Shown one piece after another: positions 34,567 through 46,124 of a stretch of DNA of 64,000 nt. The number at the start of each line of letters is the position of its first letter. Position 1 is the first letter of the stretch. A program made the translations under genes and the position numbers. Below the pieces are notes generated by a model. That model was not told the origin of the DNA. It saw only the letters and a program-made list of their open reading frames with translations, and ran no database searches. Source of the stretch: Staphylotrichum longicolle (lineage: Eukaryota; Ascomycota; Sordariomycetes; Sordariales; Chaetomiaceae); NCBI GenBank assembly GCA_019096155.1, contig JAHCVI010000006.1, positions 2,224,906 through 2,288,905 on the forward strand, written 5' to 3'.

Positions 34567-35437
34567 ATGTTCCGCACCGCCATTCTCCGGTCCGCCGCTG
34601 TTGCGACGCGGACGGCCATGCGCCCCATCCCCTCGGCCGCCGCCAGGAGATTCGCCATCGCCACCGCCCCGAGGGTCAGCTCCTTTGTGCCCAAGACAGT
34701 CGCCTGGCAAGCGGTGCGGTGCTACGCCTCGGGGAGCTCTCTCGACAAGACCGAGGTCTACGAGCGGATCAAGCTGCTGCTGTCCGGCTTCGACAAGGTG
34801 GGTTTGCGGTTCCTTTCCATCGCGTGGCAGGGTCGGCAATTCGGCTGGTTTGGGCCTTGTTCTGGCTCTTATTCCGCGAGCAGAGGCCGGGCTGTGGCTC
34901 CCTTTTTTCCGGGCTTCCCAACCGTGCCTTATGATGCTGCGTGTGTTAGGTCGGCAAGATCGCGAGACTAACTAACGTACTTTCTCCAGGTCAACGACCC
35001 CAGCAACGTAAGTCCCAACTGGGTCATCACTCGGCTCATTGACATCTTCGTCCGACACCCTTCCCACCCAAGGTCTAACATGACATTTTTGGACGTGACA
35101 GATCACAGAGACCGCGCACTTCGCGAACGACCTTGGCTTGGACAGCTTGGACACCGTGGAGGTTGTGATGGCCATCGAGGAGGTACGATTTCTGCTTACC
35201 AATCTAGTGGGCAGCTGTGGTTCCGTATCTGGACCCCAACCCATCGCAAGTGCGGCGCTGATGGAACTACAATGCAGGAGTTCAGCATCGAGATTCCGGA
35301 CAAGGATGCCGACACCATCCACAGCGGTATGTTGGCCCTTCTCTCCGACCAGTATTTGCCGAGTTACTGACCATCATGGCTTCTCTACAGTGGACAAGGC
35401 CGTTGAGTACATCCTCAGCCAGCCGGACGCGAACTAG
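34567..35437 (+). CDS. Mitochondrial acyl carrier protein (complex I NDUFAB1-type)
   Basis: Five exons fit in frame: 34567-34797, 34990-35007 (only 18 nt, coding VNDPSN), 35102-35182, 35278-35326 and 35391-35437, giving 141 residues. The first about 60 residues are a mitochondrial presequence rich in Arg and Ala. The carrier domain follows with the phosphopantetheine attachment serine in DLGLDSLDTVEVVMAIEE and a typical acidic helix (FSIEIPDKDAD). In mitochondria it carries acyl chains for lipoate synthesis and is a structural subunit of complex I. The tiny second exon is needed to keep the frame and the conserved sequence. No lesion is seen. Confidence 0.96.
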
Positions 35438-36487
35438 ATGTATTTCCCATTCTGCCTGTACAATATCACGACCATACCAACACGCAGCATGCCACGCCGC
35501 TCCATGGGTGATTAGACGGTGTCGGAGTTCGGTGGCCATAATATTTACATTTGGCTGGCTCGTTTGGCGGGCCTTTGTGTTGTGTGAAAACATCTCCGGT
35601 TTCCAATGGACGAGAGCGGTTCAAAACGCGGTGTTGTCTTGGGCGTTCTTGCCTTCTGATGCGTGTTCGTGGCAGCGGACTACGTGTGTCCGGCTGCTAG
35701 AGCCAGCTCGTTACCAATCCGGGTGCTTGCTTCAGCAAGGTCTTGTCATGCCCTTACAAGGCTTGGTGACGCCCTTCGCCAATCCTATCTGCTGCCATTG
35801 TGGCCCTCGCCCCAGGTGTAAAATAGCTGTCTGCCTGTCCCGCAACCACACCCCAAAACACGCTCCGTCCACGATCTCGGTCAAATCTAGCCCGGCTTCG
35901 CTTGACCCAGGAACTCGAGTTGATGATGTTCCAGCCGATGCCACCTCCCGTTATTATCTAGCGGGTGGATTATTACCAATGGTCTAGAGAAAGACCATGG
36001 TGATGCCTAAGATGCTCAACCGCCTCCATCTTCACAAACAGCAACATTAATGTGACCCCAAACTAACGCAATCTCGCCCCACAAAGACCGAAGTAGTCAA
36101 CTTCCCTCGCAAAGTTTTGATACTGGTTCCCGTATCCTGGAAAGTTATGGATTAAGAGCATCCGTTCCACTATGTACATGTGGAGATGGATCTGCTCTTT
36201 GTGCAATTACCAAACGCCCCCAAACGCCTGTCTATACAAGATTATCCTGACGAGCCTGCCGCAGCTGAAACTGAGATTTGATATCGCAAGCCGACCAAGG
36301 GTAAACGCCATTTTGATATCAACGCCAGGCCGAGTCTCCGCAGGGTGGTATCCATTTCACCATGTCCGAAATCGCGGAAACGCGGCCAATGCACTCCATT
36401 GCCATGGCCCAATGCAGTCGTTATCATTCCTTCCACGCTCTCGCACTTGTCCATTACCGCGCCCAAATCCGGGGTCTCCTGCCTGCT
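35438..36487. other. Intergenic between convergent genes
   Basis: About 1.05 kb separating the 3' ends of the carrier protein gene (plus) and the CCCH gene (minus). No coding signal is supported. Confidence 0.5.
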
Positions 36488-38661
36488 TCATCTCTCCTCG
36501 ATGGTTTCACCATTGCTCCCTGCTGCACCATTGCTGCCGTTAGCGTTGCTTGCAGTTCCCCTATTACTAGCAACCACGTTGGCGTAGCTCCACCCGGTGC
36601 TGAGCGGGCTCGTGACGCCGAGGTTGCCCCCGGACGCCCGCTTCCTTGCCCGCGTCTGTGCATCGTCCTCCTCCTCCATGCGGAAGACAAACGACGAGTC
36701 TTCCTCGTCGATCGGGGTGGTAAAGCGTCCTGTCACGCTGGAGCTGATGGAACCGCTGCTGATGTGCCGCTCAAGAGATCGCTCCTTTTCTCGCTCCTTT
36801 CCAATGATGCCCACGCTCGCGCCGCCTGAACCGGTCGTCTTGTGGTTACGTCCCGAGATCGAATGAAGATGTGGACTCGAGCTTAAGGAGCTACCACCCT
36901 CGGCGAGCCGTGTCTCTCGGAGTTGGCGTGTCAGGGCGGAAACCGACTCGTTTCCACTGTCCTTCTTCCCGAGAGTTCCGCTGCTCGAATCCCCGTTGAG
37001 CTCAGCTGTGATGGCCGACGCCAGGCTCGAGTTTCTCAATGGGCTTCCCACATGACCGAATGCAGAAACGTGCTTCAAGGACCGGGAAGAACCACCCGCA
37101 TCAAACTCTTCCTCCTTTTGCCGCTGGAACAGGGGGCCCCAGCGACTCGGGCTCGCGGCCATCACAGGGCTGCCAAACTTTGTCCCGCCGATGGGCAGGG
37201 ACTCGAGTCCAGTTTCCAGGTCCGACATGCGCACTGTGTTGGTGTTGGAGCCGCGTCTTGCTTTCTCGGCTGGCGTTAGGACCTCGTTCGCCAGGGCGCC
37301 CGGGACATAGTCCTCTTCAAACATGAATTCGGCCTCCCAGTCCCGGTCGATTTTGGGCACGCTGCTGCTGATCAGTCGTGGCTTGGCGTATCGCAACGAG
37401 CTACTATGCATGAAGCGTTTGCCAAAATACTCGTCGCTGCCCAGCACTTGGCCCAGGTTGGCGGACCCAACCGGCGGGCTGCTGCCAAAGCCATTTGCGT
37501 CGCTGCCGCCGAGCGCAGAGGGCGATAGATGATCGCTGCTGCCAAAGGCCGAGGAGTGCAAGAGCTTGAGCGTCTCCGAGGTGCGCGCATCTCTAACGGA
37601 GTGCAGCGACGGAGAGGGGGATTCGAGGCCGAATTTGGACGGCACCGAGGATGGCCAGGGTCCGTAGCGCGCCGCAAGGGATATGCCATTGCTGTCAAAG
37701 GAAGCGGGCAGCGGGGCATCCAGGACGGAGAGGCCCTTTGTGTTCACGGGCGAGAGGCCGAGTCCGAAGCGGCTCGCCTCATCATCGCGAGGTGAACCGT
37801 ACGCGGAGGCCGGGTTTGAGCTGTATGTGGTGTCGATTGTCGGCAAGCCCTGCTCCATGCCCGGCTGGGGTCCCAGCTGCTGAGCATAGGGGTCTTCTGG
37901 CGCGCCGTATGGAGCTGCCGCGCTGTATCCGGAGAGTTCGTCGGCGCGGAGGAACGAGTTTGTCAGCGCGCTGTGGGACGGTTGATGGTAGGTTGTCGGG
38001 TTCACGCGGACACCGAGGGCCACGCCGGCCGGGGCGCCGATCGTCACGCCGTTTTTGCCGTAGTTGATGCGACGGCCGTCCGGTAGCACGTGGATGTTGG
38101 CGCATTTCGGACCAAACTTGCAGTTTCCCTGTCCCGTGTAGCCCATGAATCAGTACAGCCGTCCGTCATGTCTGCGACGCTTCGCTGCGCCGTCTGCGGC
38201 CACCGCCGGCAAATGGGTGCGGCATCGTGCGAGTGGAAAAGACGCAGACGCACCTTGGCAAAGTATTTGCACACCGTCTCGGAGGCGGAGCTGAGGTCGT
38301 GGCTGAAGGGGCAAGCATTGCCTGCCTGGCAGGCGCCCTGCCGGAAGAATTTGCAGGGCACATGTGATGTGTCTGGAGCAGGGGCAAAGCACCGTGTCAG
38401 CGCACAAAGATCAGAGTTTCCCCTAGGCGCCATGCGTAGGCGTCTTTGGTTTGCGCAGGCCTGGGCACTGCTCTGGAAGAACCCGCACGGTCGAGCGAAA
38501 GCCAGGAGACGGGAGAGCAACGTACTCGGGGGACTTCGAGGGCCGTCAAAGCGAGTGCCAGGCATCCCGCTGATCATGCCACCAGAGCGGCCGCTCTGTG
38601 GGGGAATGTTGAGACTCCCGCTGCGCATATGGCGATGCTCGCCTGGGTGGGAGGTCGCCAT
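36488..38661 (-). CDS. CCCH zinc-finger protein with two tandem fingers (Lee1-like)
   Basis: Exons are 38661-38526, 38372-38254 and 38128-36488, joined by clean GTACGT and GTGCGT introns, giving 631 residues. Two adjacent C-x7/8-C-x5-C-x3-H fingers are visible: CKFFRQGACQAGNACPFSH and CKYFAKGNCKFGPKCANIH, the second split by intron 2. Such fingers bind RNA. The remainder is a long disordered Ser/Gly/Ala-rich region with a short ordered block (DRDWEAEFMFEEDYVPGALANEVLTPAEKARRGS written across about residues 330-365) and a conserved tail containing GWSYANVVA. The arrangement resembles the fungal Lee1-type CCCH proteins. The RNA target and process are unknown. Confidence 0.85.
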
Positions 38662-40455
38662 CGCTTGCTGTGCTTTAGGGGGACGAGTTTGGGCACGAGT
38701 TCTCTCCGGTTCCGCAGACGAGAGATTTTGGTCAGTGAGTGGAGGGGGCGGCCCGAGTTGCGCAAGGCTGATTGAGGGGCAGCGCGGGCCACGACAGGGA
38801 CTCGGCTACAGCGGGGATGCCCCTCGGTGGACGCGGTGGGAAAAGAAAGCCTCGACAAGTGCAAACGGGTAGCCCGCAAGAAACAAAAGCAGCGGCAAGG
38901 GTAGTTTTCAACTCGCCGGAAAGCGGCAGTGGTTGGACGGAAGAGTGCAGTTCCCAGAACCTCGAAAACAAGAAATGGATGGAAAATCCGGGATGGATTC
39001 CTGCAACCTGGAAGATGGCGGGATGCAGCACCAGCTGAGGCCAAAGCCGAGCAAGCCGCTGAACGAGGCAAGCGACAAGCACACTGTCAGCCTGCACTCC
39101 CACCCACATCAGGTAAGGTCCCTGGGATGGGCCCCCACCAGCTTGAACATGAAGCGAACCATGTTTACACAGTACGAAGTGTCCGGCTGCCCCCTGACAC
39201 ACTGATAAGCACACAGTAGGCATCTTCTACCCGGCACGGATATTTCTTGGGAAGGCAGAAGGCGGAAGATGGCATTAGTTATTCATATTCGAGACCGGTC
39301 GTTACCGCCCAGGTGTGTGTGTGTGTGAGACAAAGCGGTTTGAAAAGTAGGTCTCGCTTATGTACATATCTGCGGTTAAGCGTGGCTCAAGTCGTGCCCT
39401 TTGAGAAGTTGATTGGCTCGGCTCCTTTCGGGCACCTCCTCAGCTCAGGTGTGCAACTAACGTGGACCAGCCCGGACCACAACATCCGCTCCAGGAAACC
39501 CAAATCACCCCGACAATCACGAGGCCAGAAGGCAGAGTACGGGACTCGGGAAGAAGCTGGAAGTGGTGTCTCTGCCCAACACCATGCTGCACGCCAGCTT
39601 GACCGTCCCAGGCCTTGCCCACACCAACCACTGCAGGGGTGGCAGGGCGCCAGGGACTCCGCGTGAGGGGTTGCAGGTGCCCGCGTGATGCTGCATCACG
39701 CGAGCTCTTTACCCTGCAGACTGCGGTCAAAGGAGACACGCCATGGAGCAGTTGCTTCCCGTCATGTCCCTCTTGGCAACCCTGTCACTCGCTCGATTAG
39801 ACTCCATAATCGTCTAACTATTGCTCCGATCTTCAGACGCATAAACTTCCTGCCGCATCGAATTGCCCATCTGTCCTTGAAAGCACCACAATTCATTATC
39901 GATTTAGATCGGGTAGGTCTGCAAGTCTGGTCACACAGGAGCTACCGCAGAACACGATTTCCAGGTTCTTAAGGTGAGGACGAGAAAAGCGCTCAATGCA
40001 GGTGATATCTCCGCTCACAACCCTGGCACTGCCGCGCTCTAGCTGGAGACTGCGAGCCGGAGCGGCGCGCAACTTGAAGTCATGATGACGGCTGTCTAAA
40101 GTTTAGATCTAAACTACACCGGTATCCAAGTAACTGCACCTCGCTCACTATGATCGACATGTTTACCCCATTAAACACGATCCTTAGGTAGGCAGAGAAA
40201 CAGTCCAAGCAAGATCTTCCATGCCCTAGAGGTCTGGCTCAATGACCAACCAACTTGCACGCAAGGGTCTCTTAGCTACCTTGAGCAGGATGATACGCGC
40301 CCTTAACCAGAGATAAATCAAAAGTAGTATTATCATCTACATCCGCGCCTCTTCAGAAGCCTGAAGAGACACTCCATTTCTATCATACGCCCATGGTAAC
40401 CCACCATGCTCCAAACGCCCCCAGAGTCGTGCTCACCACGATTGCCGCCAGCCTT
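38662..40455. other. Intergenic, no gene recognised
   Basis: About 1.8 kb containing the promoter of the CCCH gene. A short (gt)n run lies at 39313-39326. Open frames up to about 165 codons have no motif and mostly lie opposite one another. Confidence 0.5.
39313..39326. repeat. Short GT dinucleotide run
   Basis: Seven consecutive gt units in non-coding DNA. Confidence 0.7.
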
Positions 40456-42266
40456 TCATGCCAAACCATGCAAAAGTACAACCCGAGGATCTTTGCCATG
40501 ACCCCCGCTCAGTATTCCCATCCGGATGACAAAGAAGCCTGTGTCGAACCACGCTTGTTTCAGACCCTCCCTGCGCACCCGCTCGCCACTTGCCCGCATG
40601 GTCGTACCCCAACCATCGGCACCCATTGTGACCATGCTCCAGAGGTGGATGGCCGGCAGTGGGATGTAGTAGAACAGGATGCTCGGAATGATCCAAAGCA
40701 GCCCCTTTCTGGTTAGCCGATCCAAATTCCGCAAGATGTTGTACAGCGAGCCGACGAGCACCCGCAGCGGGAGATCGCTGGTGGAGAAGACGATGAGCTG
40801 CCGGGACGTAAAAAAATACCAGATGATGGCAATGGCGCCGATGGCTGGACCGAATTCCCGCTTTGCCATGCCGTAAAAGAGCAGTGGGTGGCTCGTGGCA
40901 TAGACACGAGGGCGCAGCAGCGATTCGATGTGTGTAGCTCTCCCCCACCGGACTTGCTGTTTGAGCCATCGTGCCATGGTCGTGGGCGTGTCCGTTGCTG
41001 CAAGCACGTCTGAAGCAAACATCACTTTCCAGCCCCGTAGGAGTAGGTTTGTGGTGAGGTGGCGGTCTTTGTTCACTATCATCCTCTTGCCCAGCACCTT
41101 CTGCAGGTACCAGGGGACAAGTATATCCGAGAGAGCGGCGAGCCTGTAGGCACTGCTCGGCCCGCTTTGACAGTCGCTGGTCCCCGCGCAAGCCGGTGTG
41201 GAGCGCGTCAAGTACAGCTCCCCCCAATAGACAACGGAGGCTAGCTTCGTGATGGTGGTTTCCTGGGAGTTATGCACTATAAGTCCGGCGCTTGCGGCCC
41301 CGGCACGAGGATCGGACGCGATCGTGTTGATTGTGCGCTCCAAGGTGTCGGGGAAGACAATGGTGTCCGAGTCCGAGGACCAGAGAAACTCGACCCCAAG
41401 GATGTCTGCAACGACAAGAGAGAAGACAAAGTCGTGAACATGATGGCTTTCTTGTGCATGTGGCGCTACATCAGATACAGGTGCTTTACGCCCCCTGGGG
41501 CTCCGATCCGGAGGTGTGCTGAGCCAGAATGCGTTTTGTCAGTTCAATGCAGTACTGCATTGCAATGGCATCGGCCTCGGCTCCGTTCACCGGTCGGTCC
41601 TGGTGACGAGTCTGAGCCATAAATTTGGAGCGCACTCGTTCGGCAACTTCACCAAGTGGCTCAGACAGTTGGATCACAGCCGAGCGCTCTGGGTACACCT
41701 ACGGATCTATAGTCACTGATGTGCTCAGTGAAGAACATACATACCTTTTTGAAAACCTTAAATGTCCTGGTCTTGCGCTTCTTCCCCGTCGATGCCGGCA
41801 AGCAAGAATGAGCATGTTTTTGAAGACTTGTAGCTCTCAAGCGCGCGAGCATACAGCGAAGGGTCTTCTCTCCACCCAACAACCGCTGCTAAACAGTCTG
41901 ATTTAAAGGGGGCGGTTGGCTCTCCAGATAGCTGCTTTCTGTGATATACTTTTCTTGCGAGCCATGGCGTTTGTTGTCCCGTTATTGGCTAAGGAAGGCC
42001 ATTCTCTGACCCTCAATGACATAGCGGCTCAGTTCGGTCAGGGCGATAGTGATGAGAATGTCTAACGTCACCGGGAATCTGCTGTGGGCGGTAGTGAGGT
42101 AGTAAAGGGGAATCGCCAATCCGCACCCAAGAACATTGATAAACTGGCGGAAAGCAGAGATCCGATGGCCATTGGTGCTTCCGCCAGGAGGGTGACCGGT
42201 GTGTTGGCCAGGCTCAAAGTCTAGAAACATTAAATAAAAGCAAGCGGCACTTGGAGAACCCTGCAA
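40456..42266 (-). pseudogene. Broken GT2 polysaccharide (hyaluronan/CPS1-like) synthase gene
   Basis: Reading on the minus strand, the pieces match a membrane family 2 glycosyltransferase. These are LAAVVGWREDPSLYARALESY and FLLAGIDGEEAQDQD, then (after an intron at about 41752-41702) YPERSAVIQLSEPLGEVAERV, HMHKKAIMFTT, and EFLWSSDSDTIVFPDTL with the D-x-D motif. Next come KQQVRWGRATHIESLL (the Q-x-x-R-W motif) and three or more C-terminal membrane helices. At least four lesions interrupt it. They are a frame change with stop TAA at 41760-41758, a frame change near 41491-41500, an in-frame TAG at 41468-41466 and a frame change near 41425-41430. Upstream, two hydrophobic segments at about 42050-42170 may be its N-terminal membrane region, but the junction is not resolved. 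The synthase cannot be made as one chain. Its divergent neighbour is also a broken glycosyltransferase gene. Confidence 0.82.
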
Positions 42267-42888
42267 ATGAAGACAAAACGGGAGAACTGGTTAAACGCTT
42301 TCACAGGACGAGCATTCCATTTCTCCCGGTGTGACCTGGTGCCTTTAAGTTGTACTTGAAGGTGCTTCTCCCAAAATACTTTTCTAGGCTCCAGTGCAAC
42401 CCTTGGGGAAATTGAGACCATGCATGACAGCCTTAACCCAAGGCTGTTCAGGGATGAGAAGAGTCGCAATTGCAGGCAGGTGTCGCCCAGATTGGGGCTC
42501 CGCGAGAGATTCTTCTTGTTGCAGGACTCCGCCTTGTCATATTTCTCTCGACAATGCGCCGGGAAGACTGCCTTGGGGTCGACTCCTGGCAGTGATTGGG
42601 TGCTTAAAGCGGCTCGGAACTTGTGTTGCATCAACTAACGGTGTAGTCCGACCCTGTGAGTCAGTGGCCGAACCCGAGATGAAATAGTAATACGAGCAAG
42701 AGAAAGACGTTGAGATCTAGGGTGGTATCAGGCAAAATCCAGCCTCGCTTCAGCCCTGAATCTTAGGTGACAGTGATGCGAAGCAACACTCTTTTTTCCG
42801 TCCATCCCAACTCTTACTTCGATATCTTGCTGATCAACACCGCTGCTGCTAGATCTTCTCATGACATGAACCCCTCCGGCAACCAAGC
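42267..42888. other. Spacer between two divergent broken glycosyltransferase genes
   Basis: This probably contained both promoters. A minus-strand frame at 42230-42634 might hold a further 5' exon of the GT2 pseudogene, but I cannot support this with a motif. Confidence 0.4.
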
Positions 42889-44409
42889 ATGATTGTCACT
42901 TACAAGAATAACCGGCTTGTGCCGGCTGCCATCATCACTGTGTGCTTTTGGGCATCTTACTGCCTCATCGACCAAAATGTCAACAACTGGGGCGACATCC
43001 TTCCCCGGTGGAGTGTCGATCAAAACCATGACCAAACGACCATATGGAAAACGGTGACAGCCACAATGCAGGCGAAGTCTCCAAAACCCACGTCACCTGC
43101 GGAGACTTTGCTGAAAAACTCTTTCAGAAGGCACCCGGCGGAGCATTGCCAGCGGATGATGTTCTCCTCATCATAAAGACGGGCAGCACATCCATGTGGA
43201 AACGCCTTCTTGTTCACTTGACCACCACATTCTCCTCTGAGCGGATCCCAGCGGCCAACACGGTCTTCTACTCTGATTACCCCGAGACCATTGGCGATTT
43301 CCATATCATTGACGCGCTGGCCAACATCACGAAGAAGACCAAAGCCTCACAAAGCTTTGACGTGTACCGGCAGCACCCCGAGTATGCAGGGCACAATGTC
43401 TACGTGGAGGCGTCGGGGGTCGACGGCGACAACTACGGCCCGCCTGGGGGATGGATTCTCGACAAGTTCAAGTTTGTTCCCCTCATACAGCACGCCGGGA
43501 ACAACTGGCCCAGTGTGAAATGGTACATTTACATGGAAGACGACGCGTATCTGTTCCTGCCCAGCGTCCTCGACTACTTGTCAACTTTCGACTGGCGAAG
43601 GCCGCACTATCTTGGGAGTTTTGCTGCCAAGTCTGACGTTGTGTTTGCGCACGGAGGTGCTGGTTTTGCGCTGTCTAGGCCGGCGTGGGAAAAGACCTTT
43701 GGGCACAACCCTGGCATGTCTGAAGACTACGAGCAGTACACCGCCGAGCATTGTTGCGGCGACCAAGTGCTCGGTCACGCGTTGAACAAGTACGGAGTGC
43801 GGTTTGGCGAAAACGACGGCGATGACTCGGAGAAGTTCACTTGGGGGTTTAACCCTATCGTGCATTGGCGATTTGGTTTCAGCAAGTGGAACTGGTGTAC
43901 CAGCTTGATGTCATGGCACAAGGTTCACAATCGGGATGTTGCTCGGTACTTTGCCTTTGAGAGCGGTTGGGACTTCTCGGTGAGTTCAGTTACGAAACAC
44001 TTGCTTGCGACAACCCATCTCGTTAACAAATCACCAGAAACCTCTGCTTCACCGCGACTTTTTCATGGGCATGATCGCCCCAGATTTGCACAGACGGGCC
44101 TAGTGGTGGGATAATTTGTCCAGCTTGTACAGCGTGACTTCTACTAACCAGAAGTCTCCCCTAACTCCCGACACCACATATGATCCCGCCCTGTGGAGAC
44201 AGGCGTGGACATCAGTCGACGCATGCGAAGCAGCTTGCCAGTCTTGGGCCGCGTGTGTCCAATGGAGTTATGTTGAGGACTTGTGTAGAATGGATGACAA
44301 ACTTATCATGGGTCAGGGCTATGCTCCTGCGATGTCAGAGAGAAAGACAGCGTTGAAGACAACGAGTGGCTGGCTAAAAGAAAGGGTGGGAGCATGGCAT
44401 TGCGATTAA
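42889..44409 (+). pseudogene. Second GT31-like glycosyltransferase gene, disabled
   Basis: The ATG at 42889 starts a short basic N-terminus and one membrane helix (LVPAAIITVCFWASYCLI), as in the intact paralogue at 9322-10893. At about 43080 the sensible frame moves by one base. The following frame gives TCGDFAEKLFQKAPGGALP, LPADDVLLIIKTGSTSMW, the acidic motif in YIYMEDDAYLFLP and GGAGFALSRPAWEKTFG. A normal intron (43980-44037) follows. In the next exon an in-frame TAG at 44101-44103 stops the protein directly before WWDNLSS. The remaining C-terminal apple-like part (ACEAACQSWAACVQWSYVEDLC) continues in frame to 44409. Two independent defects mark this as a pseudogene unless both are sequence errors. 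It is divergent from the GT2 pseudogene, so the two probably once formed one glycan locus. Confidence 0.82.
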
Positions 44410-44844
44410 CATGGAATCTAAAACATTTCCCATTATCAAAACTACCCGTGGGACAGGACAGGCCAAAAAATCAACTCTGACCGTCATGCCCATGCGTGTC
44501 GCCTTACTCCTTCGAAACCGATGCCTTGGTCCTTAACGGTTGAATGCCTTGGTCCTTAAACGGCAACCGTTGAAACGCGGGAGGGCCAGTTGCTGAAGAT
44601 ATAAGCAGACGACAAGATCATGAGTTTGATAGCTCTAGTTCGTGCTGAGAGCGCCGTGGCCGACTGACTTGCGTATTTGTGCTGCTTGCCTGCCCGCTCG
44701 TAATCAGTTAGAGACACTCTCCCTTATTATAAGCGGAACTAGTGCCTTACCCAGGGCCCAAAAAGCCGCAAAAAGCAGACTATCACCACAGTCTAACTTT
44801 TGAGGGTAGACTGAGAAACTGGTAACCGGAGACATTTTGAAGAT
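44410..44844. other. Intergenic with a 16-bp direct repeat
   Basis: The 3' flanks of two convergent genes. The unit atgccttggtccttaa occurs at 44521-44536 and 44544-44559, next to an inverted aacggtt/aaccgtt pair. Confidence 0.5.
44521..44559. repeat. 16-bp direct repeat
   Basis: Two copies of atgccttggtccttaa separated by 7 bp. Short inverted segments flank the second copy. Function unknown. Confidence 0.75.
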
Positions 44845-45500
44845 TCATGTAAGTGGAACTTGTCCCGGTGAGGTTGGTGGCGTGGGGTGAAGTCCGGGGT
44901 TCAGCAGCGCGTTTTCTGGCTCGGTTGGAAGAGCCGATTGAGGGACATAGGAAGCCATGCAGAGTGGGCAATTGGTGTGACGTTGGAGCAGCCACATGTC
45001 GATGCACTCAGCATGAAAGATATGGTGGCACCGTAAGCAACGGACCACACTGTCGGCATTGAACGTCTCGAGACATACGACGCTGTTTCGGTTAGACACC
45101 TAAGCGAACATTGAGAGACCAAATGAGTGACCGCTTGCCATTCAACTATGGGGCCGGACTGGTCCGGAGGCAATAGAAAAGCCATCTCATCCGCGCGAAG
45201 CTTCTTGAATGTTTTTGTCGGAGCAACCGAATCCAAGGCATCGATGGACAGTTTCTCACGCTGAGGATTGTAACAAGACGCTTGAGGCACGAAAGAATTG
45301 GAACGTTGTCGAACGGGAAGAAGGAATGCCGTGCGGATGACAAAACCACGGCGCGAGACAAGAAGCCTGGTTGATGTGTGTTAAGCTTGGCTTGATGATG
45401 ATGAGGGAAATCTGGAAACTCACATGACGAGGATTCCAGCCGCGACGACGGCCATAAAACCGATCAAAATAACAACGGCGGCCCAGTTAGGGAGTGCCAT
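44845..45500 (-). CDS. Membrane-anchored RING-H2-like protein with one missing zinc ligand
   Basis: The start is ATG 45500-45498. Exon 1 (45500-45424) encodes a membrane helix (WAAVVILIGFMAVVAAGILV). Exon 2 starts at 45367 and encodes a linker with LSIDALDSVAPTKTFKK and LLPPDQSGPIVEWQ. The last exon begins after a CTTAG acceptor at about 45093. The splice donor before it is uncertain, and a 47-nt GTTGAA intron is one option. The RING part reads SVVCLETFNADSVVRC, then LRCHHIFHAECIDMW and TNCPLC. All RING-H2 ligands are present except the first Cys, which is Ser (S-V-V-C in place of C-x2-C). The family acts as membrane E3 ubiquitin ligases. With one ligand missing, activity may be lost, so this may be a decaying gene or a diverged RING. 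Confidence 0.7.
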
Positions 45501-46124
45501 CTAGGTTCTGTAATTGCATGTTTGGATATCTTGCAGACCGTGAGATCTATGTCCAGGTCCGTGTTTTGGGGTGAATGGGCGCGTCTTTGTAGCCAACCCG
45601 GTCGTCATGGTGACCTACGCCAAGTTGCCAATCTTCATGTGTCATCCGACTCACGCCGTTACGAGTTTGGCTGCGCAGTCTTCTCTACCGCCACATCTAA
45701 CGGGAGGCTGGATTCTCTGGAGACAAAGACATCACGGGACACAGCGAAGGGCTGTGCACGGTTTCCACAGTGGCGTGATGGGAGTTTTATGATTATTGCT
45801 GAAGCTCTTCCCAGTCGTGGAGCCCCTTGGCTACCGCCTTTGCCCCTCCGCCAAGTCGATCCAGGCTTTTTGCACAGCCCGCTCAATGACTTTTGATCGT
45901 GCTGCCGAGCTTCTTGTCGCACCACTCATCTGAAGGAACTGCCCGACGTCATTACGGGCAGTGCTGGTTTGCCCAAATCGCGCATATGATCAGAAGAATT
46001 GGCCTGGGTGATTCCTTGTATATCTACTCGTCACTAATCCATTGCCGTCCTCCACGAGAGCAGCACGTACCAGTTTCTCACATGTTTGATACCAAACCAC
46101 TCCAATCTACTCATCTATTATGAA
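45501..46124. other. Divergent promoter region of RING and Ca2+-ATPase genes
   Basis: About 620 bp between two start codons facing away from each other. No coding signal is supported and no specific site is recognised. Confidence 0.5.

Noticed and set aside
40456..44409. Repeat-induced point mutation as cause of the pseudogenes
   Set aside because: The two in-frame TAG codons could fit C-to-T change, but most defects are indels and the sequence is not AT-rich. The paralogue at 9322-10893 is too diverged for this process.
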